From: Fidelibacterota bacterium
GTDB lineage: Bacteria > Fidelibacterota > Fidelibacteria > Fidelibacterales > Fidelibacteraceae
Length of the DNA: 5,630 nucleotides
Direction: 5' to 3'
Assembly: GCA_029931905.1 (NCBI GenBank)
Contig: JAOZRH010000136.1
Coordinates: forward strand, 1 to 5,630
Below the pieces are notes generated by a model that saw nothing but the letters and a program-made list of their open reading frames with translations, searched no databases and was not told where the DNA came from. Positions 1-5,630 of this stretch are shown here, one piece after another; position 1 is the stretch's first letter, and the number at the start of each line of letters is the position of its first letter. The translations under genes were made by a program, and so were the position numbers.

Positions 1-8
1 TGAGTAAT
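1..8. repeat. Extra copy of the TGAGTAAT half-site
   Basis: TGAGTAAT at 1-8 repeats 62-69, one arm of the inverted repeat plus one base, in the same orientation. The two copies are 61 bp apart, close to six helical turns. This copy lies inside the start of the regulator coding sequence. A further TGAGTAAT at 781-788 inside the porin gene shows that chance copies occur, so a functional role is speculative. Confidence 0.25.
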
Positions 9-49
9 AGTTTTATTTTTGTCTTTGATGTTATTAAATTTTCAATCAT
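1..49 (-). CDS. Winged-helix transcriptional regulator, N-terminal 16 codons only (runs off left edge)
   Basis: An ATG at 49-47 opens a frame that stays open to the window edge and reads MIENLITSKTKIKLLL. From memory, this closely matches the first helix of a family of small winged-helix (ArsR-like) regulators common in Bacteroidota and relatives. Those start with LI-(S/T)-SKTRIKLLLKFFLN and often sit in or beside capsule and exopolysaccharide loci. In that family the segment precedes a DNA-binding winged helix-turn-helix. Nothing of the DNA-reading helix is visible here. No Shine-Dalgarno is seen: the start follows an A-rich stretch (TAAAGAAAAAAT), like most starts in this window. A perfect 7-bp inverted repeat lies 12 nt upstream. 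The gene is on the same strand as the polysaccharide operon, 137 nt after the porin stop. The call rests on a short peptide; the alternative is a chance open frame of 16 codons. Confidence 0.66.
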   Translation of the reverse strand, partial: MIENLITSKTKIKLLL

Positions 50-61
50 ATTTTTTCTTTA

Positions 62-80
62 TGAGTAATTTTCTTACTCA
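62..80 (-). promoter_or_regulatory. Perfect inverted repeat, candidate operator of the adjacent regulator
   Basis: The arms TGAGTAA and TTACTCA are perfect 7-bp complements around a 5-nt spacer (GAAAA on the minus strand). The repeat sits 12 nt before the regulator ATG at 49 and 2 nt after a plausible -10 element (88-83), where a homodimeric winged-helix repressor would block initiation. Autoregulation is inferred from position and symmetry only. As RNA it would form a stem-loop in the 5' leader. On the minus strand it is followed by A-rich sequence, so it is not a terminator for the operon. On the plus strand a T-run appears only about 14 nt further on. Confidence 0.45.
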
Positions 81-82
81 AT

Positions 83-110
83 AAAATAATGATTGTTTTT
101 TAAAATGCAA
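83..110 (-). promoter_or_regulatory. Candidate promoter for the winged-helix regulator
   Basis: On the minus strand TTGCAT (110-105) and TATTTT (88-83) are separated by 16 nt, a fair match to a housekeeping -35/-10 pair. The start point would fall on the inverted repeat at 80-62. In sequence this AT-rich, -10-like hexamers are frequent, so the main support is the placement between the upstream stop and the regulator start. The -35 overlaps the hairpin at 106-131. The Bacteroidota-type TAnnTTTG element is only approximated here. Confidence 0.28.
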
Positions 111-131
111 ATAAAAAATATTTTATTTACA
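106..131 (-). terminator. Candidate intrinsic terminator after the porin gene
   Basis: On the minus strand TGTAAATAAAA and TTTTATTTGCA form an 11-bp stem with one G-U wobble around a TATT loop, followed by TTTT. It begins 55 nt after the porin stop codon and has an A-run just before it. The wobble pair would be a C-A mismatch on the plus strand, so the stem is better in the direction of the operon. The stem is nearly all A-U and the U-tract is short, so termination may be weak. Confidence 0.35.
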
Positions 132-186
132 TTTTTTTATAATTCTTAACTGAAAATAAAGACACGATAGTTTTGAAATGTATTTA

Positions 187-1338
187 TTAATTTAATTTTA
201 TATTTAAAACTATTTCAAACATATCTCTTGAATAATTTTTATTATTATCAATACTTTTTACATACCTTCTCCAAGTAGGTGCTATTGATATTTTTCCCAA
301 GTCCGTATTAACAATATCTATAGCATAATGAAGCCAAAAATATGAATAGTCATTTACATTATCATCTTCATTATCAATCTGAGCAATATCATAATAATAA
401 TTTAAATTACCTGGACCTATCTTTCCTTTCAAGCCAATTCTAAAAATATATCCCGTATAATTATTATCGTCATCATCACATTTAGTATATCCAAATCCAC
501 CAAATAAATTATACTTTCCTAATTCATAAGATAAATCAGTTCCAATAGTTATTGGATTTTGAGTTGTTTTGTTTCTACTTATCAAAAAATTTGGTGAAAC
601 TGTAAATTTACCGAGTTTCATTTCATAAAATGTTCCAAAAGTATAACCATCATTATTTGTTTCCTTCCCTCCAGTTGTATGCTCTGGTGTTATTGTAGTA
701 TCTGGAATAATATTTCCGTTATTCTCATTCAATATAAATTGAATCGCAGTATCTGCTGGAATTATTATTTCAACTTCCTGTGAGTAATTTAAATTATTTT
801 TATCTATAGATACAAAACCATTCAAACTACCACTTCCTATTTTCAAATTAAATTTTCCACCTGTAATTGCATTATTGTTGAAAATTAAAAATGGAATATC
901 TAGCACAATATTAGGATAATAATGTATATCAAGCATTGAATTTCCTTTTATTGGAACTCGTCCAACTTGCCAACCATTATCACCAAATTTTCCAAAATAT
1001 ACTTGTGTAAAATGAACCGCAGGAGCTTGTGCAGAATAATCTGAAAGTGTGTGCGGTAAAGAACTACCATTTGCCATTGTTATAAGATAAGCTGGTGAAT
1101 TATGAGCCAATTGTAATTTCAAAAAATATCCCTCACCAATCGTTGCGGACATATTTAATCTAATACGATAAAAACAATAAAAATCTCCATATTTCGTTGT
1201 TTCATTTCCAGAACTATCATAATATCGTTTCAAATCATACCTTGGGTGAACACGAGAATCAGCAGAAAACTTTACTTCCATTGCAAACATTTTAACAACT
1301 AACAAAAATATAACACAAATTAAAATAATTTTTTTCAT
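187..1338 (-). CDS. Outer-membrane beta-barrel (porin-like) protein with signal peptide
   Basis: This 383-residue protein starts with a clear Sec signal peptide: MKK, a hydrophobic core at about residues 4-15, and likely cleavage after MFA at 17-19. There is no lipobox. The mature part alternates polar and hydrophobic or aromatic residues in short stretches split by Gly/Asn/Asp-rich turns, as in beta-barrels. Examples of strand-like stretches are about 52-66, 69-79, 109-117, 232-243, 245-255, 276-284, 294-306, 310-320, 331-343 and 372-382. The segment GRVPIKGNSMLDIHYYP (126-142) resembles the GR-P region of FCB porin and alginate-export-like proteins. Acidic turns occur at 286-292 (CDDDDNN) and 321-330. 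The last residues, EIVLNIKLN, look like a closing strand but lack the terminal aromatic of the proteobacterial BAM signal. The start is supported by the best Shine-Dalgarno in the window. Its place last in a polysaccharide operon suggests a role in passing polymer or solutes through the outer membrane; the substrate is unknown. Confidence 0.72.
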   Translation of the reverse strand: MKKIILICVIFLLVVKMFAMEVKFSADSRVHPRYDLKRYYDSSGNETTKYGDFYCFYRIRLNMSATIGEGYFLKLQLAHNSPAYLITMANGSSLPHTLSDYSAQAPAVHFTQVYFGKFGDNGWQVGRVPIKGNSMLDIHYYPNIVLDIPFLIFNNNAITGGKFNLKIGSGSLNGFVSIDKNNLNYSQEVEIIIPADTAIQFILNENNGNIIPDTTITPEHTTGGKETNNDGYTFGTFYEMKLGKFTVSPNFLISRNKTTQNPITIGTDLSYELGKYNLFGGFGYTKCDDDDNNYTGYIFRIGLKGKIGPGNLNYYYDIAQIDNEDDNVNDYSYFWLHYAIDIVNTDLGKISIAPTWRRYVKSIDNNKNYSRDMFEIVLNIKLN

Positions 1339-1424
1339 CTTTTCTCCATTAATTTTTTAAGTCTAAAATATCCTATTGTATCTTTTATACCAAAAATATT
1401 TATCATATTATCTTTATTTACCAT
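1335..1424 (-). CDS. Possible 29-aa small protein or leader peptide between epimerase and porin genes
   Basis: A 30-codon frame fills the gap between two larger genes. Its ATG starts 1 nt after the epimerase TAA (TAA-A-ATG), and its TGA overlaps the porin ATG as ATGA, the same junction used elsewhere in this operon. It begins MVNKDNMINIFGIKDTIGYF and ends RLKKLMEKR, with a basic tail and no signal peptide or membrane segment. I do not recognise it. It could be a true small protein, a leader peptide that couples porin translation to upstream translation, or the remnant of a lost gene. An open frame of this length is not rare in such AT-rich DNA. The support comes from both ends fitting the neighbours exactly. 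No clear Shine-Dalgarno precedes it beyond AAAAAGGG within the epimerase C-terminus, about 8 nt before the ATG, which could serve. Confidence 0.4.
   Translation of the reverse strand: MVNKDNMINIFGIKDTIGYFRLKKLMEKR
1344..1347 (-). promoter_or_regulatory. Strong Shine-Dalgarno for the porin gene
   Basis: GGAG, within TGGAGAAAAG, lies 5 nt before the ATG at 1338. It is the only convincing Shine-Dalgarno in the window; the other starts follow A-rich or weak sequence. It fixes the porin start and suggests separate, higher translation of this exported product. It lies within the last codons of the small ORF at 1424-1335. Confidence 0.65.
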
Positions 1425-1425
1425 T

Positions 1426-2421
1426 TTATACCCTTTTTAATTTTTTTAATGCTTTATATTTAACAAAATACATTCTTAAAATATTTACAAATTTTATTTG
1501 CTTTTCAAATTTCATTATATAATTATTAAATATTTCTTCTCCAGTCAACTTATAAAGCATTTCTAATTGTGTAATATGTAATCGTTGATATCCTATTGTT
1601 GCTGGATCAACTTTTGGATAAAAATTTGCTTCACATAAATTATACTTTGACCAATATCCCATATCATATTCAGGTAAAATATTTTTTAATGTTTCAATTC
1701 CATCATCAAATATTTTTTTTGCTAATTTATTTTCAGGAAAAACTCTAACAAAATCATAAATACCACATAATGAAAAAATCATACCATTTAATACTAATGT
1801 TGGAACTGAAGCTGAATATTCTTCATAAAACGGTCCCCATTTTGTAAAAGAAGTTACTCCACCTTCTTCAACAGATTTAGTGAAAGATATTAATGCTTTC
1901 TCTGCCATTTTTGAATATTTCTTTTTTCCAGTTAATTGATAACCACGAAGTAAAATAGAAATTCCGCGACTCTGTGAAAATGCAGATTGCCACGGACCGA
2001 GATTTTGATACTGTGGCAAGGATACATCAGTCATCCAACGAACTCCTAAATCTTCATCAACTTCTGCATTATTATAATACCAATCAACAAATTTTAAAAA
2101 ACGATTTTTGTCTTTATCTGATTTTGTTTCCAAATAAGTATGAAAAATCGATAATCCCATTTGACCAATTGAAATTGGGAAATATACGAAATCTTTATCT
2201 GTTACATCAATATATGTTTTATTTATTGGAATACCATTTTCATCAAATTTATCAATAAGAGCTTGATCTTTTCCTTTTGAAATTCGTTTTTCTTGGAAAT
2301 CAAAATAATATTTCTCTAATTTTTGCGATGTAATATTTGATGGGATTTTATATGTATCATTTGACGCTTTTATATCTCGCTTAATTTTTTTCAACATAAA
2401 TAATGTTTTTTTAATATTCAT
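1426..2421 (-). CDS. D-glucuronyl C5-epimerase-like protein (C5-epim_C domain)
   Basis: This 331-residue, likely cytoplasmic protein has no signal peptide. It carries the alpha/alpha-toroid domain of heparan-sulfate glucuronyl C5-epimerases, which invert C5 of glucuronate to iduronate within a polymer. Visible landmarks are FPISIGQMGLSIFHTYL (81-97), GPWQSAFSQSRGISILLRGY (142-161), YEEY (199-202), VLNGMIFSLCGIYD (210-223), YDMGYWSKYNL (252-262) and GYQRLHITQLEMLYKLTG (277-294). From memory of the animal enzymes, Tyr202, Tyr260 and Tyr278 match the three catalytic-site tyrosines, and Glu201 the adjacent acid. The arginine three residues after the middle tyrosine is Cys263 here, so substrate or activity may differ. 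The protein is shorter than animal Glce (about 600 residues) because the N-terminal beta domains are missing, and its last 25 residues are very basic. The start overlaps the glycosyltransferase stop as ATGA; Met9 is an alternative. Its neighbours suggest action on an envelope polysaccharide or its precursor. Confidence 0.82.
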   Translation of the reverse strand: MNIKKTLFMLKKIKRDIKASNDTYKIPSNITSQKLEKYYFDFQEKRISKGKDQALIDKFDENGIPINKTYIDVTDKDFVYFPISIGQMGLSIFHTYLETKSDKDKNRFLKFVDWYYNNAEVDEDLGVRWMTDVSLPQYQNLGPWQSAFSQSRGISILLRGYQLTGKKKYSKMAEKALISFTKSVEEGGVTSFTKWGPFYEEYSASVPTLVLNGMIFSLCGIYDFVRVFPENKLAKKIFDDGIETLKNILPEYDMGYWSKYNLCEANFYPKVDPATIGYQRLHITQLEMLYKLTGEEIFNNYIMKFEKQIKFVNILRMYFVKYKALKKLKRV

Positions 2422-3713
2422 TTAACTTTATTTCCCAATACTTCATCAAATATTTTAACCAATTTTGCTACATTATATTTAGCAGTATATTTTTCTAATT
2501 TATTTTCATTATCAAGTATTACAAATTTTTGTTCCGTCCAAATTTTATAATATTTTAAAATAAATTCCTTAATTTTTAAATCATCATCCAATTTAAAACA
2601 TTTTCCACTTTCCGTTTCGTTTAAAATCTTTTCAATTGCATTTCCCTCTTTACTTAACACTAAAATTGGTTTTCTTAAACTCAAATAATCATAAGTTTTT
2701 GCACCTATCATACTTTTTGAATAAGAACTATTGGGAATCGGATTAAACAAAACAGATGCCTCTTTTGCTAAATTCATTGCATCATTAAAAGGTAAATAAT
2801 CACTAATTGTAATATTTATTCCTTTCTGTTTATCGAATATTTTTAGATATCCATCAAAAACTTTCCCAACAAATTTTAATTCTATTTTTTCTCTGATATC
2901 GTTAGATAACGAATTTATTGCCTTTAATAAGCTCTCTATTTGATGATATTTACCCAAACTACCAAGGAATAATATTATAAATTTATCAGTTTTAATTTTT
3001 GAAGAAGAAATATTATCTGCACCATTATGAATAATATTATAATTATTATCTACTTTTTGCCTAAACATTTCTACAACTCCTGTGCTAACTGTAGAAATAG
3101 AATCTGAATTTTTTAATACTGATTTTTCTAATCTTTTATTAATATTTTTCGATAACTTACTCTGCTTTAACTCCTGCAGCCAGTATGCTTCGCTCCACGG
3201 ATCCCTAAAATCTGCTACCCATTTCAATCCTGATTTTTTAGCGAGTTTTTTTGCCCCAATTTGCAATGAATGTGGCGGGGAAGTACTAAAAATAATATCG
3301 GGTTTTTCATTTTCAATTATTTTCATTCCTTCTTTTTTTAAATTATGAATCCAACCAAGTCTTGCATCTGGAATAAAACAATTACTTCTAATCCATCTTG
3401 CAAATTTATCTATAATCTTTTCATTGTCTCGTTTTTCTAAAATATTTTTTGGAATTTTTTCATTTGATTTTTTACCCGTAACTTTTTTATATAAATTGAA
3501 CGGTTCAAATGTATCTGTCTTATATACCTTACAATTTTGTGGAATTTGTGATATTAAACTATTATCATCTGTTGGACTACTTGGATTTTTAACAGTTAAA
3601 ATTATCGGTTGCCAACCAAATTGTGATAAATATTTTACAAATTTAACAACTCGCTGAACTCCTGGTCCACCAGCTGGAGGCCAATAATATGTAATAATTA
3701 ATACTTTTTTCAT
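2418..3713 (-). CDS. GT-B glycosyltransferase, family 4-like
   Basis: This 431-residue protein has the two-domain layout of GT4-like enzymes, which move a sugar from a nucleotide donor onto a lipid-linked or growing glycan at the cytoplasmic face. The N-terminal acceptor domain starts with ITYYWPPAGGPGVQRVVKFV (7-26), a signature of this subfamily, followed by DIIFSTSPPHS (139-149) and WVADFRDPWSE (165-175). The donor domain follows IHNGAD (228-233), with FLGSLGKYHQIESLL (249-263), and contains KTYDYLSLRKPIL (339-351), where the nucleotide sugar is expected to bind. The usual EX7E motif is only partly kept: Asp342 or Glu356 may stand in. There is no signal peptide or membrane segment. Length is normal for the family. 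The start overlaps the upstream YfhO stop as ATGA, and its own stop overlaps the epimerase start in the same way. Sugar and acceptor cannot be read from the sequence. Confidence 0.9.
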   Translation of the reverse strand: MKKVLIITYYWPPAGGPGVQRVVKFVKYLSQFGWQPIILTVKNPSSPTDDNSLISQIPQNCKVYKTDTFEPFNLYKKVTGKKSNEKIPKNILEKRDNEKIIDKFARWIRSNCFIPDARLGWIHNLKKEGMKIIENEKPDIIFSTSPPHSLQIGAKKLAKKSGLKWVADFRDPWSEAYWLQELKQSKLSKNINKRLEKSVLKNSDSISTVSTGVVEMFRQKVDNNYNIIHNGADNISSSKIKTDKFIILFLGSLGKYHQIESLLKAINSLSNDIREKIELKFVGKVFDGYLKIFDKQKGINITISDYLPFNDAMNLAKEASVLFNPIPNSSYSKSMIGAKTYDYLSLRKPILVLSKEGNAIEKILNETESGKCFKLDDDLKIKEFILKYYKIWTEQKFVILDNENKLEKYTAKYNVAKLVKIFDEVLGNKVK

Positions 3714-5630
3714 TTTTTATTTTTAAAATCAATCACATATTTTTTAATTTTTGGATATCCAGCAGATAACAATATCAAAATTATTATTATATTCCCGAAC
3801 CAAATAATTTTCAGATTTCTTAAATATGTTTTTGGTTTAAATTCAATTATTAAATCATTTTCACCCGCCGGAATTTCAATTCCTCTAAGTAAAAAATTTG
3901 TTTTAACAATAGGTAATTCCTTATCTTCTATTTTTGCAGTCCAACCAAGTGGATAATAAATTTCAGACAAAACCATAAACTGTTTTTCACTCGTATTAAT
4001 ATGAAATTTAAGCATATTAGGGTTATAATCAACAAATTTAATTTCTCCAGTTCCACTATATTCATTTTGAATATTATTCAAATCATTTTCAATTATTAAT
4101 GCTTCAGTTTCTGGTGAAAATTCTTTTTTATTCATATACTTGATTATAGATTCATCACTTTCAAAAGATTTTATATCTTTAATAAACCAAGCTTTTGGTA
4201 AAACATTCATATTTTTATGTAAAATTTCTTTTCTTTTCTGATCGGCAGATATTGGTTCTAAAAAGTCTTCTTCAATTCTTCCTTGGGCAATAATCCATTT
4301 AGCATTTAACATATTCAACACATTCCAATTTATTCCATATTTTGTGTCGGCTTTATATAAACAATGCTCACGAATATCTTGAATATTCTGCATTTTTATT
4401 GCACTATACCCACTCAACAAAGGATAATAATAAGCATAATAATTAGCATCTTGACCAAGTACCATTGCTCTGGAAGTTTTTGGTTGCGATTCTAAAAAAC
4501 GAGTAATATCTGAATCAACAAATACTCTTCTCTCCAATCTTTTTTTATTATTCAATTCCATTTTTTTATAAGCATAATTTGAAATTGTAAACAATTCAAA
4601 GAATACGGCAATAAAAATAATAATAACAAACCCAACGAGTTTAATTTTTTTCTTTACAAATCCAAAAATCGCTCCACCAACAATAGCAATTAATGCCAAC
4701 ACTTTTATTCCATCTTGTATTAACATTTCTTTTCGAATGTTTTTTATCATCGATAAGGTTTGTCCCTTATACTGTCCAATTTCACTATCTTTAACAAAAC
4801 TAAATGAATTACTAATTAACAACAACAAAGCCACAAAAACAAATGCACCCATAAATATACCGAGCACCCATTTAATATCTTTTTCTTTTATTTTATAAAT
4901 TAATGCCTTTAAACCGTATCCTGCCATAATAAAAGTTGAAAGAAATGTCATTGATGACATCATCATTGGAGCACGAAATTTTGAGAAATATGGCATATAG
5001 TAGAAAAATAGTTTGTAAAATACTGCGAAATGTCGTCCAAAAGAAAGCAAAACGGAAAACAAAATAAAACTTGCCAGACCAATTACAAATTTCTCTTTTC
5101 TGTAAACAATAAAGCCAAGAATTGCAAATAGAAACAAAATTATTCCCATTGTTTCATAACTTTGTGTAAATGGCATATCACCCCAATATCCTGGAACTGT
5201 TTTACCTTTTAAATGCGGATATTTTTTCCCTGAATATTCTTCGCCTGAAATTCCACCAAAAAATCTAGGTATAAAAAAAGTTATCGTTTCTTTTGGTGAT
5301 AATGACCATCTTGTTGCATATTCAAAACTAACGCCTTTCGCCTTTTCTGAACTTTTTTGCTCGTGACCAATTTCAACGGCATTTCCACCTCTTGTCGAAT
5401 ATGGAGTATATTCTTTAATACTTAAAAATGGTTGTGCCGAAATAATAATTGTAAAAATGATAGCCACAATAAATTTCAAAAATAAATCACCTGCTTCTTT
5501 GAAATTTTTCTTAATTAATATATCAATGAATGGATAAATAAACAGAAAAAACAAAAACATAACTGCATAAAAAACAATTTGAAAATGTTGAGTTCTAACA
5601 ATCCAAGAAAAAATAAAAGCAAAAAAAGCC
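3710..5630 (-). CDS. YfhO-family membrane protein (GT-C-like), 5' end outside the window
   Basis: The frame stays open to the right edge. Upstream of the first Met at 5560 it reads AFFAFIFSWIVRTQHFQIVF and so on, matching the conserved (N/T)-H-(F/V/I)-QI-(V/T)-(F/Y)-Y segment of YfhO proteins, so that Met is internal. 639 residues are visible of what is usually about 800. Numbering from codon 5629: membrane segments lie near 17-38, 50-68, 159-176, 181-198, 223-245, 253-275, 307-325, 330-349 and 607-625. A large outer loop at about 70-155 holds WSLSPKETITFFIPRFFGG (108-126) and YWGDMPFTQSYE (148-159), hallmarks of the Bacteroidota type. The C-terminal extracytoplasmic part has LNMLNAKWII (438-447), LPKAWFI (477-483) and a closing beta domain YYPLGWTAKIEDKELPIVKT (558-577) with IPAGENDLIIEF (586-597). 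Some Firmicutes members (B. subtilis YfhO, Listeria GtlB) act in glycosylating wall or lipoteichoic acid from undecaprenyl-linked sugars. A similar role is inferred. The catalytic N-terminus is not visible. Confidence 0.88.
   Translation of the reverse strand, partial: AFFAFIFSWIVRTQHFQIVFYAVMFLFFLFIYPFIDILIKKNFKEAGDLFLKFIVAIIFTIIISAQPFLSIKEYTPYSTRGGNAVEIGHEQKSSEKAKGVSFEYATRWSLSPKETITFFIPRFFGGISGEEYSGKKYPHLKGKTVPGYWGDMPFTQSYETMGIILFLFAILGFIVYRKEKFVIGLASFILFSVLLSFGRHFAVFYKLFFYYMPYFSKFRAPMMMSSMTFLSTFIMAGYGLKALIYKIKEKDIKWVLGIFMGAFVFVALLLLISNSFSFVKDSEIGQYKGQTLSMIKNIRKEMLIQDGIKVLALIAIVGGAIFGFVKKKIKLVGFVIIIFIAVFFELFTISNYAYKKMELNNKKRLERRVFVDSDITRFLESQPKTSRAMVLGQDANYYAYYYPLLSGYSAIKMQNIQDIREHCLYKADTKYGINWNVLNMLNAKWIIAQGRIEEDFLEPISADQKRKEILHKNMNVLPKAWFIKDIKSFESDESIIKYMNKKEFSPETEALIIENDLNNIQNEYSGTGEIKFVDYNPNMLKFHINTSEKQFMVLSEIYYPLGWTAKIEDKELPIVKTNFLLRGIEIPAGENDLIIEFKPKTYLRNLKIIWFGNIIIILILLSAGYPKIKKYVIDFKNKK

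Noticed and set aside
62..101. The TGAGTAA/TTACTCA hairpin as a plus-strand terminator, with the T-run at 95-101
   Set aside because: The T-run starts about 14 nt after the stem, too far for an intrinsic terminator, and no plus-strand gene is seen ending here.
1391..1398. TATTTTTG on the minus strand, matching the Bacteroidota TAnnTTTG promoter element upstream of the porin gene
   Set aside because: No TTG-type -33 element is found at the right distance, and the match is weak evidence in such AT-rich sequence, so a separate porin promoter is not claimed.
1974..2258. Open frame of 94 codons on the plus strand
   Set aside because: It lies wholly antisense within the well-supported epimerase gene and its translation shows no recognisable domain.
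3082..3657. Two plus-strand open frames (3082-3348 and 3424-3657)
   Set aside because: Both are antisense to the glycosyltransferase gene, are Phe/Leu/Ser-rich as expected from reverse-reading Lys-rich coding sequence, and have no family features.
1..5630. CRISPR arrays, tRNA or rRNA genes, insertion sequences, integrase or toxin-antitoxin genes
   Set aside because: No regularly spaced repeats, cloverleaf-like segments, transposase motifs or terminal inverted repeats were seen on either strand.

Overview
This is a strongly AT-rich bacterial window (well under one third G+C by eye). Every supported gene lies on the minus strand, so transcription runs from right to left. Three things point to the FCB group (Bacteroidota, Marinimicrobiota, Cloacimonadota and relatives): the Bacteroidota-style YfhO membrane protein, the YYWPPAGGPGVQR-type glycosyltransferase, and a winged-helix regulator start of the LITSKT-IKLLL type. 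Mostly absent Shine-Dalgarno sequences also fit. I cannot name a genus.

Layout in transcription order. (1) 5630-3710: the C-terminal 639 residues of a YfhO-family multi-pass membrane protein, whose start lies beyond the right edge. (2) 3713-2418: a family 4-like GT-B glycosyltransferase. (3) 2421-1426: a protein with a D-glucuronyl C5-epimerase C-terminal domain. (4) 1424-1335: a possible 29-codon small ORF that exactly fills the gap between its neighbours. (5) 1338-187: a secreted outer-membrane beta-barrel, porin-like protein. (6) 186-50: an intergenic region with a candidate terminator hairpin, a candidate promoter and a perfect inverted repeat. (7) 49-1: the first 16 codons of a winged-helix transcriptional regulator, running off the left edge.

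Genes 1 to 5 form a very compact operon. The junctions are ATGA overlaps (YfhO/GT, GT/epimerase, small ORF/porin) and a stop-A-start arrangement (epimerase/small ORF), which suggests translational coupling. The content is that of an envelope or exopolysaccharide locus: a GT-C-type membrane protein likely working with lipid-linked sugars, a cytoplasmic glycosyltransferase, an enzyme possibly changing the C5 configuration of a uronic acid, and an outer-membrane barrel that could pass the product or another solute. The grouping resembles the alginate logic of epimerase plus outer-membrane porin, but with unrelated protein families. That functional link is inference.

The most interesting points are the unlisted small ORF, the regulator start at the left edge with a TGAGTAA-N5-TTACTCA palindrome just upstream (a candidate autoregulatory operator), and a bacterial glucuronyl-epimerase homologue with a cysteine where animal enzymes have a substrate-binding arginine.
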